Assembly: GCA_963535465.1 (NCBI GenBank)
Contig: CAUSWF010000001.1
Span: 1 to 64,000, forward strand
Direction: 5' to 3'
From: CAUSWF01 sp963535465
GTDB lineage: Bacteria > Bacillota_I > Bacilli_A > RF39 > UBA660
DNA: 64,000 nt
Below the pieces are notes generated by a model that saw only the letters and a list, made by a program, of their open reading frames with translations, was not told where the DNA came from and ran no database searches. Positions 7,604-16,264 of the stretch are shown here, in pieces. The first letter of the stretch is position 1. Every line of letters begins with the position of its first letter. The translations under genes and the position numbers were made by a program.

Positions 7604-10240
7604 ATGAAGTACGTATATTTATTTACAGAGGGTAATGCATCAATGCGTGAACTTCTAGGAGGTAAGGGAGCAAATCTTGCTGAAATGACTCATATTGGTC
7701 TACCAGTACCACAAGGATTTACTATAACAACAGAGGCTTGTACAAAGTATTATGATGATGGTAAAGAAATTAATGATGAAATTAAAGGACAAATTAATGA
7801 GTATATTACTAAGTTGGAAGAAATAACTGGTAAAAAGTTTGGAGATAAAGAAAATCCATTATTAGTATCAGTAAGATCTGGTGCTAGAGCATCTATGCCA
7901 GGTATGATGGATACTATACTTAATTTAGGATTAAATGATGAAGTAGTTAATACATTGGCTGAAAAATCAGGTAATTATAGATGGGCATGGGACTGCTACA
8001 GAAGATTTATTCAAATGTATTCAGATGTAGTTATGGAAGTAGGTAAAAAATACTTTGAAGAATTAATTGATGAAATGAAAGCTAAAAGAGGAGTTAAATT
8101 AGATGTAGAATTAACTGCTGAAGATTTAATGGAATTAGCTAGTCAATTTAAGAATGAATATAAAGAAAAGATAGGAAAAGATTTCCCAACTGATCCAAAA
8201 GAACAATTAATGGGAGCAGTAAAGGCAGTATTTAGATCTTGGGATAATCCTCGTGCAAATGTATATAGAAGAGATAATGATATTCCATATTCATGGGGAA
8301 CTGCTGTAAATGTACAATCTATGGCATTTGGTAATATGGGAGAAGATTGTGGAACAGGAGTTGCATTTACTAGAGATCCTGCTACTGGAGAAAAAGGATT
8401 ATTTGGAGAGTTTTTAACTAATGCTCAAGGAGAAGACGTTGTTGCTGGAGTTAGAACACCAATGCATATAAATGAAATGGAGCAAAAATTCCCAGAAGCA
8501 TTTAAAGAGTTTGTAGAAGTTTGTAAAAAATTAGAAGAACATTATCGTGATATGCAAGATATGGAGTTTACTGTAGAGCATGGAAAACTTTTCATGTTAC
8601 AAACAAGAAATGGAAAAAGAACTGCTAAGGCTGCATTAAAAATTGCTGTTGATTTAGTAAAAGAAGGAATGAGAACTGAAGAAGAGGCAGTTGCAATGAT
8701 TGATCCTAGAAACTTAGATACATTACTTCATCCACAATTTGATGAAAATGAATTAAAGAAAAATGTACCTCTTGGAAAAGGATTAGGTGCATCTCCTGGA
8801 GCAGCATATGGTAGAGTAGTATTTACTGCGGAAGATGCTGAAAGAGAAGGAAATGGTGGTAAAGGAGATAAAGTAATCTTAGTTAGACTTGAAACTTCTC
8901 CTGAAGATATAACAGGTATGAAAGCATCACAAGGTATTTTAACAGTACGTGGTGGAATGACATCACATGCAGCAGTTGTTGCTCGTGGTATGGGTAAATG
9001 CTGTGTATCTGGATGCGGTGATATTGCAATGGATGAGGCTAATAAGAAGTTTACTTTAGCTGGTAAGACTATTAAAGAAGGAGACTTTATTTCAATAGAT
9101 GGTACAACTGGTAATATTTATGAAGGACAAATTAAAACAGTTGATGCTACTGTAGAAGGTGAATTTGAAACAGTAATGAATTGGGCTGATAAATATCGTC
9201 GTTTAGAAGTTAGAACTAATGCAGATACACCACAAGATGCTAGAAAAGCAAGAGAGTTAGGTGCTCAAGGTATTGGATTATGTCGTACTGAGCATATGTT
9301 CTTTGAAGAATCAAGAATTGCTGCTTTCCGTGAAATGATAGTTGCAGATACTTTAGAAGAAAGAGAAAAAGCATTAGATAAGATTCTTCCATTCCAACAA
9401 AAAGACTTTGAAGAATTATATGAAGCTTTGGAAGGTGATCCTGTAGTAATTAGATATTTAGATCCACCACTTCATGAATTCTTACCTCAAACAGAAGAAG
9501 AAATCAAAAAGTTAGCTAAAGCACAAAATAAGAGCGTTGAACGTATAAAAGAAATAATATCTTCACTTCATGAATTTAATCCAATGATGGGACATCGCGG
9601 ATGCCGTTTAGCAGTTACTTATAAAGAGATTGCTGTAATGCAAACTAAAGCTGTAATTAAAGCTGCAATAAACGTTTCTAATAAACATAAAGATTGGAAC
9701 TTAGTACCAGAAATAATGATACCATTAACTGGAGAAGTAAAAGAATTAAAATATGTTAAAGATATAGTAGTAGAAACAGCAGATAAATTAATTAGCGAAT
9801 CTGGAAGTAAATTAACTTACAAGGTAGGAACTATGATAGAAATTCCTCGTGCTTGCTTAACTGCAGATGAACTTGCTAAGGAAGCAGAATTCTTCTCATT
9901 TGGTACAAATGATTTAACACAAATGACATTTGGATTCTCAAGAGATGATGCTGCTAAATTCTTACCATCATATTATCAAAATAAGATATATGAAGAAGAT
10001 CCATTTAAGACTCTAGATCAAAAAGGAGTAGGTAAACTAATTGAGATGACAGTTAAATTAGGTAAGGGTGTAAGAAATGATATTCATTTAGGAGTATGTG
10101 GAGAAACTGGTGGAGATCCAAAATCAATAGAATTCTACCATAATGTAGGACTTGATTATGTTTCATGTTCACCATTCCGTGTACCAGTAGCAAGACTTGC
10201 TGCTGCACAAGCTGCAATAAAAGCAGGAAAGCAAAATTAA
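7604..10240 (+). CDS. ppdK: Pyruvate, phosphate dikinase
   Basis: Interconverts pyruvate + ATP + phosphate with phosphoenolpyruvate + AMP + pyrophosphate. In anaerobes it often runs in the glycolytic direction. All three domains are present in 878 residues: the N-terminal ATP-grasp nucleotide domain, the phosphohistidine domain with GGMTSHAAVVARGMGKCC (catalytic His, with the regulatory Thr two residues before it), and the C-terminal PEP-binding barrel with GVCGETGGDPKS and the closing SCSPFRVPVARLAAAQAAIK. AAGGAGG lies 8 bases before the ATG. The gene is intact, but its last ~25 codons recur in decayed form at 16120-16173 and 18262-18327, which marks its 3' end as an insertion site. Confidence 0.98.
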   Translation: MKYVYLFTEGNASMRELLGGKGANLAEMTHIGLPVPQGFTITTEACTKYYDDGKEINDEIKGQINEYITKLEEITGKKFGDKENPLLVSVRSGARASMPGMMDTILNLGLNDEVVNTLAEKSGNYRWAWDCYRRFIQMYSDVVMEVGKKYFEELIDEMKAKRGVKLDVELTAEDLMELASQFKNEYKEKIGKDFPTDPKEQLMGAVKAVFRSWDNPRANVYRRDNDIPYSWGTAVNVQSMAFGNMGEDCGTGVAFTRDPATGEKGLFGEFLTNAQGEDVVAGVRTPMHINEMEQKFPEAFKEFVEVCKKLEEHYRDMQDMEFTVEHGKLFMLQTRNGKRTAKAALKIAVDLVKEGMRTEEEAVAMIDPRNLDTLLHPQFDENELKKNVPLGKGLGASPGAAYGRVVFTAEDAEREGNGGKGDKVILVRLETSPEDITGMKASQGILTVRGGMTSHAAVVARGMGKCCVSGCGDIAMDEANKKFTLAGKTIKEGDFISIDGTTGNIYEGQIKTVDATVEGEFETVMNWADKYRRLEVRTNADTPQDARKARELGAQGIGLCRTEHMFFEESRIAAFREMIVADTLEEREKALDKILPFQQKDFEELYEALEGDPVVIRYLDPPLHEFLPQTEEEIKKLAKAQNKSVERIKEIISSLHEFNPMMGHRGCRLAVTYKEIAVMQTKAVIKAAINVSNKHKDWNLVPEIMIPLTGEVKELKYVKDIVVETADKLISESGSKLTYKVGTMIEIPRACLTADELAKEAEFFSFGTNDLTQMTFGFSRDDAAKFLPSYYQNKIYEEDPFKTLDQKGVGKLIEMTVKLGKGVRNDIHLGVCGETGGDPKSIEFYHNVGLDYVSCSPFRVPVARLAAAQAAIKAGKQN

Positions 10241-10245
10241 TATTT

Positions 10246-10276
10246 AAAAGGTTAAGTGATAAACTTAATCTTTTTT
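10246..10276 (+). terminator. Terminator after ppdK
   Basis: AAAGGTTAAG pairs with CTTAATCTTT (one G-T pair) around a 7-base loop, then TTT. The extended -10 promoter of the next gene begins two bases after the T-run. Confidence 0.8.
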
Positions 10277-10277
10277 G

Positions 10278-10286
10278 TGATATAAT
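10278..10286 (+). promoter_or_regulatory. Extended -10 promoter for module 1
   Basis: TGATATAAT is an extended -10 element 30 bases upstream of the first start codon of the seven-gene cluster. No good -35 box is visible. The same terminator-then-extended--10 arrangement is found at 16205-16273 and 18364-18402. Confidence 0.6.
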
Positions 10287-10315
10287 ATTTTTTGATTGGA
10301 AGAAAGGTGTATAAA

Positions 10316-10807
10316 ATGTTTTTCTTAGAAGAAATAGAGAAAATTAAAGAAAATTATTCAAACAAAATTGCAATTTTTGTTGATATGGATGGCGTAGTTG
10401 CTGATTATAGATTTGGTGAAGGAAAAAATATTGAAAATAATGTTCCTGGTACTTATTTGAATAAAAGGTCCATTTCAACAGCAATTAATATTTTAAAAGA
10501 AGTTAATAATACTTTTGATTTTGATATGTATATTTTGAGTTCATGTAGATATGATGAACAAGCCATTGAAAAAAGTAAGTGGCTTGAAAAAAATATGCCA
10601 TTTATAGATAAAAAGCATCAATTGTTTGTGGTTTCAAACACATTTGAAGATAGAAAAATGTTAAAGATCAATAAGATTAAAGAAATTATTAATAATAAAT
10701 ATGTTAAAGCTATAATGATAGATGATACACATGATATATTATTTTTAGCAATAAAAGAATTGGGTGATAAAGTAATTCCATATCATGTAATTACTTTATT
10801 TGATTAG
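10316..10807 (+). CDS. HAD-superfamily phosphatase, first gene of the accessory nucleotide cluster
   Basis: A 163-residue HAD-fold hydrolase. The nucleophile motif IFVDMDGVVADY puts the two aspartates at residues 23 and 25. YILSSCRYDE looks like the motif II serine, and IMIDDTHDILF is the acidic motif III. The overall form resembles 5'-nucleotidases, as does the protein at 5326, but the two are clearly different in sequence. The start at 10316 has GAAAGGTG upstream; an extension to 10292 has no ribosome site. It opens the seven-gene run, with only 11 bases to the next start. Dephosphorylation of a nucleotide or sugar phosphate is an inference from fold and context. Confidence 0.7.
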   Translation: MFFLEEIEKIKENYSNKIAIFVDMDGVVADYRFGEGKNIENNVPGTYLNKRSISTAINILKEVNNTFDFDMYILSSCRYDEQAIEKSKWLEKNMPFIDKKHQLFVVSNTFEDRKMLKINKIKEIINNKYVKAIMIDDTHDILFLAIKELGDKVIPYHVITLFD

Positions 10808-10818
10808 GAGTGGTAATT

Positions 10819-12318
10819 ATGAAATATGATGTTATAATAGATTGCTATACTGATGAACCATCTGGGTTGGGTGTGCCTCCATTTTTGAGTGTTCATTCAA
10901 GATATATTGCTGGTGCATTAGAAGAACAAAAAAGAAAATATTATTACTTAACTATAGATGACTTGAGATATAGTAATGGTGAAAAACACAATAAAGATTC
11001 ATATAATAAAAGAATTATTAATACCACAAAAAACAAAGATAATGTTTTCAATATATTAAATAATGCTGATAATATTTATGTTGTAATGGGCTGTTTTGTG
11101 AAATATGAGTATGTATCAGCTGAACCTCCAACATTCTTAGAAGTGGAAAATCTATTAAGAAAATATAGTGCTAATAAATTATTGTTTTATTCTTTAGGCG
11201 GAAATGAATTAACGAGAGAAAACGTTAGAAAAACTGTTCCACATGGTTTGTTCAATGAAATAATATTTGGAAATACATATAATTATTTTATTGGAGAAAC
11301 AAGTAATAAGTTCAAACCTAATTATGATAGATTAAAAAATATTGCTATATGTTCTGCAATAGTACTTAATCAATTAGAACGACCTTTAGTAATGGAAATA
11401 GAAACTGCAACTGGTTGTAATAGAAAACCAGGATGTACATTTTGTATTGAAGGTATGAGAGGTTTACCGTTACAATTTAGAGAAATAGAAGATATTGTTT
11501 CTGAAATTAAAAGCTTATATGATAATGGGGCTTTGTATTTTAGATTAGGAAGACAACCTAATTTTTATGCATATAAAGATTGTAATCCATCTGAAATTGA
11601 AAAATTATTTAAAAGAATATGGGAAGTATGTCCAAATATTAAGACACTCCATATTGATAATGTTAGTCCTCACAATGTTAATACACCTGAAGGAGTAAAA
11701 ATAACTGAAATAGTTGCAAAATATACTACTGCAGGAAATATTACGCCTTTTGGGATAGAGTCTTTTGACCCGAAAATTAGAGAATTATGTAACCTTAATG
11801 GTAGTTTAAATGATATTCATGAATCAATAAATATCATTAATAAATTTGGTAAAGAACGTGGCGATAATGGATTGCCAAAATTATTGCCGGGTATAAATAT
11901 TATTTACGGTTTAGATGGGCAATCTGAAAAAACATTAGATTATAATTTAAATAATTTTAAAAGAATATTAGATTCAGGTAATTGGGTTAGAAGAGTTTTT
12001 GTTAGAAAATTAACATCTCCTTATGGTGAGCAATTTGATAAATATACAAAAGATAAACTAGATGAATTTAAAAATTGGAGTTCTACAATTGAAAATAATT
12101 TTACTATTCCAATGTTAAAACAAGTATTTCCAGTTGGTTTAATTATTAAAGATTTAAGAATGGAAATGTATAAAGATGGTGATTCTGTTTTAAGGCAAAT
12201 GGCAACTTGTCCTGTTAGAGTTGTTGTAAAAAATATAGAATTAAAATTAGATGAATTTTATTCTGTTAAAATTATTGGATATGTAGGAAATAGGACTCTT
12301 TTAGGAGAAGTTATATGA
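10819..12318 (+). CDS. Radical SAM protein of the archaeal MJ_0865-like type (B12-binding-like N-terminus)
   Basis: A 499-residue radical SAM enzyme. The N-terminal domain (about 1-190) carries TDEPSGLGVPPFLSVHSRYI, a signature I associate with a mainly archaeal family annotated as B12-binding/radical SAM (MJ_0865-like). The iron-sulfur cysteines are C200, C206 and C209, spaced CX5CX2C rather than the usual CX3CX2C. RLGRQPNFY, TLHIDNVSPHN and FGIESFDPKIRELCNLNG follow, as in that family. The last 60 residues resemble a small TRAM-like beta barrel. The reaction is unknown. TAGGAG precedes the chosen ATG; an in-frame GTG at 10810 lacks a site. The stop overlaps the next start (ATGA). Confidence 0.82.
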   Translation: MKYDVIIDCYTDEPSGLGVPPFLSVHSRYIAGALEEQKRKYYYLTIDDLRYSNGEKHNKDSYNKRIINTTKNKDNVFNILNNADNIYVVMGCFVKYEYVSAEPPTFLEVENLLRKYSANKLLFYSLGGNELTRENVRKTVPHGLFNEIIFGNTYNYFIGETSNKFKPNYDRLKNIAICSAIVLNQLERPLVMEIETATGCNRKPGCTFCIEGMRGLPLQFREIEDIVSEIKSLYDNGALYFRLGRQPNFYAYKDCNPSEIEKLFKRIWEVCPNIKTLHIDNVSPHNVNTPEGVKITEIVAKYTTAGNITPFGIESFDPKIRELCNLNGSLNDIHESINIINKFGKERGDNGLPKLLPGINIIYGLDGQSEKTLDYNLNNFKRILDSGNWVRRVFVRKLTSPYGEQFDKYTKDKLDEFKNWSSTIENNFTIPMLKQVFPVGLIIKDLRMEMYKDGDSVLRQMATCPVRVVVKNIELKLDEFYSVKIIGYVGNRTLLGEVI

Positions 12319-12962
12319 AAAAAGTAGGATTACTTGTTCCAAAAACGAATTTAACAGTTGAATATGAACTACAATATTTATATAATAATAACTTTTTTAA
12401 TATCTATGATATAGCGTTTTACATTTCAAAATTAGACTATAAAACAAGTTATAAAGAAGATAAAACAAAATTTTTGAATGATCTTGCAAAGGATAGTAAT
12501 AAAAAAATTAATGATTTAGAATATATTGGGATTGATTACATTACTTTTTTCTGTACATCATCATCTGTGCTAAATTCTGAAATTACTATTAATAAAAATC
12601 CTTTTACTGCACTGCTAGAAGAAGCCACAGAGAAAAATATAAAAAAGTGTTTATTGATTACTCCATATGATGATATTGTTGGAACAAATATTAAAATTGA
12701 ATTAGAAAAAAATGGGGTTTTTGTTTGTAAAAACATTAATTTAAATTTATTAAATACAGCAGATTATTTTGATTTTGGAATTAATAAACTTAAACAGTTT
12801 ATTATAGATAATTATAAAGAAGAATATGAAAATATAATAATTTCTTGTACTAATCTTCCAACACTATTAATAATTAATGAATTGGAATCTTTATTTAACA
12901 ATAATGTGATATCAAGTAATTCGTGTTTATTTAATAAAATCAAAAAAGAAGTGGTAGGTTAA
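12315..12962 (+). CDS. Asp/Glu racemase-superfamily enzyme (maleate isomerase / arylmalonate decarboxylase-like)
   Basis: A 215-residue protein with the twin-cysteine active site of the Asp/Glu racemase superfamily: C80 in ITFFCTSSS and C178 in IIISCTNLPT. The N-terminus KKVGLLVPKTNLTVEYE matches the maleate cis-trans isomerase / arylmalonate decarboxylase branch, which binds a dicarboxylate at this loop. Those enzymes isomerise or decarboxylate small acids by proton transfer at the cysteines. The natural substrate here is unknown. The gene overlaps the radical SAM stop by 4 bases with GGAG just upstream, so it is translationally coupled, and a shared small-molecule product is plausible. Confidence 0.78.
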   Translation: MKKVGLLVPKTNLTVEYELQYLYNNNFFNIYDIAFYISKLDYKTSYKEDKTKFLNDLAKDSNKKINDLEYIGIDYITFFCTSSSVLNSEITINKNPFTALLEEATEKNIKKCLLITPYDDIVGTNIKIELEKNGVFVCKNINLNLLNTADYFDFGINKLKQFIIDNYKEEYENIIISCTNLPTLLIINELESLFNNNVISSNSCLFNKIKKEVVG

Positions 12963-12963
12963 T

Positions 12964-13728
12964 ATGATGACAAAAGAAGAATGTAAAAAGATAATCAATA
13001 TTTGCGCAAGTATGCCAGATGTAAAAGAAGATGTTTTTAAAAATCATGACAATAATATGTGGTGGCCTCTAGAAATTAGAGATTATAAAAAAAGATTACT
13101 TATTGCAGGATTGTCTACAAGAATTTCTTATAATATGATTAATAGTTATAGAAAAGTTATAAATCAATTGAATGAATATAGTTATGAACAAATAAAAAGT
13201 ATGACAAAAGAAGAAATTATTGAAATAATTAAAGGATTAGGGCTTTCTAACACTCGTTATTCATATCTATCATCAATGATTGATTTTATTGAAAAATATA
13301 ATGATACAATATTAGAAAAAGATAATGATGAATTGATTGAGTTAATTGCAAAAAATGTTAGGGGGGCTTCGTATAAAGTTGCTCAATGTTGTGTACTATA
13401 TATGCGTGGATATTATTGCGGAATTATGCCGGTTGATAGCGGTATGAAGGATGTTGAACTTCCATGTATTGGTTTTGAGAAATATGGAAATGCAATTGGA
13501 CATGATATACTTAGAAAGCAATTACAAGAATTAATTAAAGGTAACAACATGGAAGATATTATTACCAGATACGGATATGATCAATTAAGTATACCAAATT
13601 ATTGTAATGCTACTTGGTGGGCTCATTTAGTATTGATTTATTTTAAAAGGCATTATTGTAATAAACACAAACATGATGAATGCCCATTAGCAAATAAAGT
13701 GTGCGTTGGTTATAAATGTAAAAAATGA
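12964..13728 (+). CDS. HhH-GPD DNA glycosylase-like protein with a C-terminal iron-sulfur loop
   Basis: A 254-residue protein with the helix-hairpin-helix segment VRGASYKVAQCCVLYMRGYY (about 132-151). The lysine (K138) and aspartate (D158, in MPVDSGM) are placed as in endonuclease III-type glycosylases. Four cysteines at 232, 240, 247 and 252 resemble the [4Fe-4S] loop of that family, although the spacing is C-x7-C-x6-C-x4-C instead of C-x6-C-x2-C-x5-C. Such enzymes remove damaged or unusual bases from DNA. Here it may deal with a base made or mishandled by the neighbouring enzymes; that is inference. ATGs at 12964 and 12967 are both possible starts. Confidence 0.78.
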   Translation: MMTKEECKKIINICASMPDVKEDVFKNHDNNMWWPLEIRDYKKRLLIAGLSTRISYNMINSYRKVINQLNEYSYEQIKSMTKEEIIEIIKGLGLSNTRYSYLSSMIDFIEKYNDTILEKDNDELIELIAKNVRGASYKVAQCCVLYMRGYYCGIMPVDSGMKDVELPCIGFEKYGNAIGHDILRKQLQELIKGNNMEDIITRYGYDQLSIPNYCNATWWAHLVLIYFKRHYCNKHKHDECPLANKVCVGYKCKK

Positions 13729-13749
13729 CAAATTTAAGGGGGATTTGAT

Positions 13750-14247
13750 ATGATAATAATTGAGGGATTAGATGGTGTTGGCAAAACAACTTTAGTTGAT
13801 TATTTTGTGAATGTGGGAATGAAAAAATATCATTTTGATTATGATGCTCAAAATCTAGATTTATTTACAAAATATACGCGTGTATTAAATGAAAAAACTG
13901 ATATTTTAGTTTTAGATAGATCCTTCATAAGCGAAATGGTGTATGGCCCTGTATTGCGTAATAATTGCAAATTAACAATTCAACAATATACTGAATTGTT
14001 AAAATTGTATAACGAAACAGGAACTACAATAATTTATTTAAAAGCACCAAAAGAAATTTTATTAGAAAGAAGAGTCAATGATTTAAAGGATTATGAAATG
14101 ATTGATAAATATTATGAAGCATTAAATATCCGATATGATGAAATTATTGATTATAGTCGTAATTTCATAAATGTTTTAATGTATGACAGTTCTGTTATGA
14201 CTAAAGAAGAAATTCAGAATAATACTAAGGGGTTGATTGTTAAATGA
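13750..14247 (+). CDS. Thymidylate-kinase-like P-loop nucleotide kinase
   Basis: A 165-residue P-loop kinase. The Walker A motif IEGLDGVGKTTL covers residues 4-15. The aspartate-arginine motif VLDRSFISEMVYGP (about 55-68) and the lid-like stretch LLERRVNDLKDYE follow the dNMP/thymidylate kinase pattern. It is shorter than TMP kinase (about 205 residues). Phosphorylation of a nucleoside monophosphate is likely; which one is unknown. AAGGGGGAT lies 7 bases before the start. The stop overlaps the next gene by 4 bases. Confidence 0.75.
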   Translation: MIIIEGLDGVGKTTLVDYFVNVGMKKYHFDYDAQNLDLFTKYTRVLNEKTDILVLDRSFISEMVYGPVLRNNCKLTIQQYTELLKLYNETGTTIIYLKAPKEILLERRVNDLKDYEMIDKYYEALNIRYDEIIDYSRNFINVLMYDSSVMTKEEIQNNTKGLIVK

Positions 14248-15836
14248 TAGATTTATGTTTTGCAGGAAATAGTTCAATAGATTTAATAAAAAATGGAAAC
14301 TGGAATAAGGAAACATTTGGTGGTAGTGCCATATATAGTTCACTGTCATGCCGAAGTGTTTCTGATAAAAGTATAGCAATAATAAGTAATGTTGATAATA
14401 ATTTAAAAAAATTGTTAGATTCAAAACAAATATATTTATTTGGCGAGGTTGTTGATGAGATAAATGTTTTTGAGATAGATGAATCTTTAGGAACTTGTAA
14501 TTTTATAAAACAAGTTAATAATAATATTTTAATTAATGAAGATATTGAAGTAAATTATTTACATGTTTCATTTAGAAAGGGTGTAAATATAGATAATATT
14601 TTAAATAATCCAAAGATAAGATATAATCATTTATCTATAGATGTTATGATACATAGTATAGATAGTTTTATAGATATGATAAGAAAGTATATTGACAAGA
14701 TTGATATGATTTTCTGTAACAATGAAGAGTACCAAGTGTTAAAAAAACATTTTCTTTCTTTGCCACTTACTATTATCACAAATCAAAACAAACCAGTCAT
14801 AGCTGTAAACAATAAAGAAAATTTATATTTTAATGTTCCACAAAATATTTCTAAAGTATCTTCCACAGGGGCAGGAGATTCCTTTATAGGAGGTTTCCTA
14901 GCAGAATATTTAAAAAATCAAAATCTTAATAGTGCGATAAATACTGGCATTGCTAATGCAAGTTATTCTGTAACTAAATTGGGGCCTATTGATATTTTAA
15001 GTAAAAATAATGGTATATTTAAAAATGGTATTTTACCTAAAAATATAATAGTTGTAGGTAATTCGTGTGCAGGTAAAACAACTTTTATTGATTTTTTTAA
15101 ATCATTTTATAATATATATACAGATATTGATGATTTGGCTCCATTGTTGGAAATGTTTATGATAGATGACGTTTCTAATGGCAAAAATCTTGATGATTTT
15201 ATTAAACTTAAAAATAAATTAGTATTTATGGAAGATATTTATGAGCATTATTTAAAGAATTTTTCTAATATAGAACACTATTCTGTTATTGCAAAAAATG
15301 GTGAAGGGCATGATATTATAAATCCTGATCTTTGGGATATAATTTTAGAAAGATCAGTAGGAGTATTAAAAAATGAAAATAACATAATTCAATTTTCTCG
15401 AGGACGAGATGAAAAATATGAAAAAAAATATGGAAGAGATGTTTATAAAAGAAGTTTGGAAATTATTCTTCAAGAACTAGACAATAAAACAAGTACTATT
15501 ATAATAAATTTGGTTTCAGATTTAAAAATGAGAAAAGAAAGAAATAAAATTAGATTTGAACAAGGCGGTCATTTCGTGTCTGAAGACACTATGGATAATG
15601 TCTATAAGGATGATATTTTCCAATACGAGCATGTTGGAGATAGTAAAGGTGTTGTTAATTTGTCAGGAGTAAATTATCCTGTATATACGATTAATAATAA
15701 TAGAATGCTATCATCAATTAAACTATCTGAATTTTTAATGTATAATGTTAGTGAAATATTGAAATATTATGAAGAATTCAAGGAGGGAAAAAATTATGAA
15801 TATGAAAGAAATTCAAAAGGAAATATGGCAAAATAA
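14244..15836 (+). CDS. PfkB-type kinase fused to a P-loop kinase domain
   Basis: A 530-residue two-domain fusion. Residues 1 to about 258 form a ribokinase/PfkB-like kinase: GGSAIYSS near residue 27 is the substrate-side glycine motif, and SSTGAGDSFIGGF gives the anion hole with catalytic base D212. Residues about 265-520 form a second phosphotransferase: Walker A GNSCAGKT at 272-279 (K278), DIDDL as an acidic acceptor motif, and a basic lid-like stretch RKERNKIRFEQGGHF. PfkB enzymes phosphorylate sugars or nucleosides; the second domain could add the next phosphate. I do not know a characterised protein with this order. The ribosome site of the following MazG gene lies inside its 3' end. Confidence 0.72.
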   Translation: MIDLCFAGNSSIDLIKNGNWNKETFGGSAIYSSLSCRSVSDKSIAIISNVDNNLKKLLDSKQIYLFGEVVDEINVFEIDESLGTCNFIKQVNNNILINEDIEVNYLHVSFRKGVNIDNILNNPKIRYNHLSIDVMIHSIDSFIDMIRKYIDKIDMIFCNNEEYQVLKKHFLSLPLTIITNQNKPVIAVNNKENLYFNVPQNISKVSSTGAGDSFIGGFLAEYLKNQNLNSAINTGIANASYSVTKLGPIDILSKNNGIFKNGILPKNIIVVGNSCAGKTTFIDFFKSFYNIYTDIDDLAPLLEMFMIDDVSNGKNLDDFIKLKNKLVFMEDIYEHYLKNFSNIEHYSVIAKNGEGHDIINPDLWDIILERSVGVLKNENNIIQFSRGRDEKYEKKYGRDVYKRSLEIILQELDNKTSTIIINLVSDLKMRKERNKIRFEQGGHFVSEDTMDNVYKDDIFQYEHVGDSKGVVNLSGVNYPVYTINNNRMLSSIKLSEFLMYNVSEILKYYEEFKEGKNYEYERNSKGNMAK

Positions 15837-16095
15837 ACTTAATAAAGGATTTAATACAACAGATGTTAATAAAGAATTTTGTTTATTATATGGAGAGGTA
15901 GCGGAAGCATATGATGCATATAGAAAAAAGAAAGATGATTTAAATGAAGAACTTGCTGATATAGCAATTTACTTGATGGGATTAGCTGAAATGCTTGGCT
16001 TTGATTTAGAAACAGAAATTCTTAAAAAAGTAGAAAAAAATGATAAAAGAGTATATAAAAATATAGATGGGGTTAATGTAAGAGTTAGTGACTAG
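15796..16095 (+). CDS. MazG-like nucleotide pyrophosphohydrolase
   Basis: A 99-residue protein with the all-alpha NTP-pyrophosphatase signature: E34-V-A-E37, then E52-L-A-D55 after 14 residues. These acidic side chains bind magnesium. MazG-type enzymes convert (d)NTPs, often non-canonical ones, to monophosphates plus pyrophosphate. The start at 15796 follows AGGAGG at 15781-15786; longer in-frame starts lie before that site. It overlaps the PfkB fusion gene by 41 bases, so the two are strongly coupled. As the last gene of the cluster it may clear an altered nucleotide from the cell's own pool, which is an inference. Confidence 0.8.
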   Translation: MNMKEIQKEIWQNKLNKGFNTTDVNKEFCLLYGEVAEAYDAYRKKKDDLNEELADIAIYLMGLAEMLGFDLETEILKKVEKNDKRVYKNIDGVNVRVSD

Positions 16096-16119
16096 TTACT
16101 ATAAGTCATTTTAGTTAAT

Positions 16120-16173
16120 TTCGTTCCAAACCTTGCATAGTTACAAGCTGCGATTAAGGAACGCAATAAATAG
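16120..16173 (+). pseudogene. Decayed copy A of the ppdK 3' end (probable attachment-site remnant)
   Basis: Read in frame, this stretch gives F-V-P-N-L-A-stop-L-Q-A-A-I-K-E-R-N-K-stop. It aligns with the ppdK C-terminus FRVPVARLAAAQAAIKAGKQN with a few codons lost. ACAAGCTGC is identical to ppdK bases 10206-10214. It is far too short to be a gene and lies directly after module 1. Confidence 0.65.
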
Positions 16174-16204
16174 TAGGCGTAGACATACGAAATAGCGTAA
16201 AATC

Positions 16205-16227
16205 AAAGAGCTGAAAAGCTCTTTTTT
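16205..16227 (+). terminator. Terminator at the end of module 1
   Basis: AAAGAGCT pairs with AGCTCTTT around GAAA and is followed by T residues. Confidence 0.85.
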
Positions 16228-16264
16228 ATGAATGATTTTATGGTGCCATTTATAGTGCCAAATA

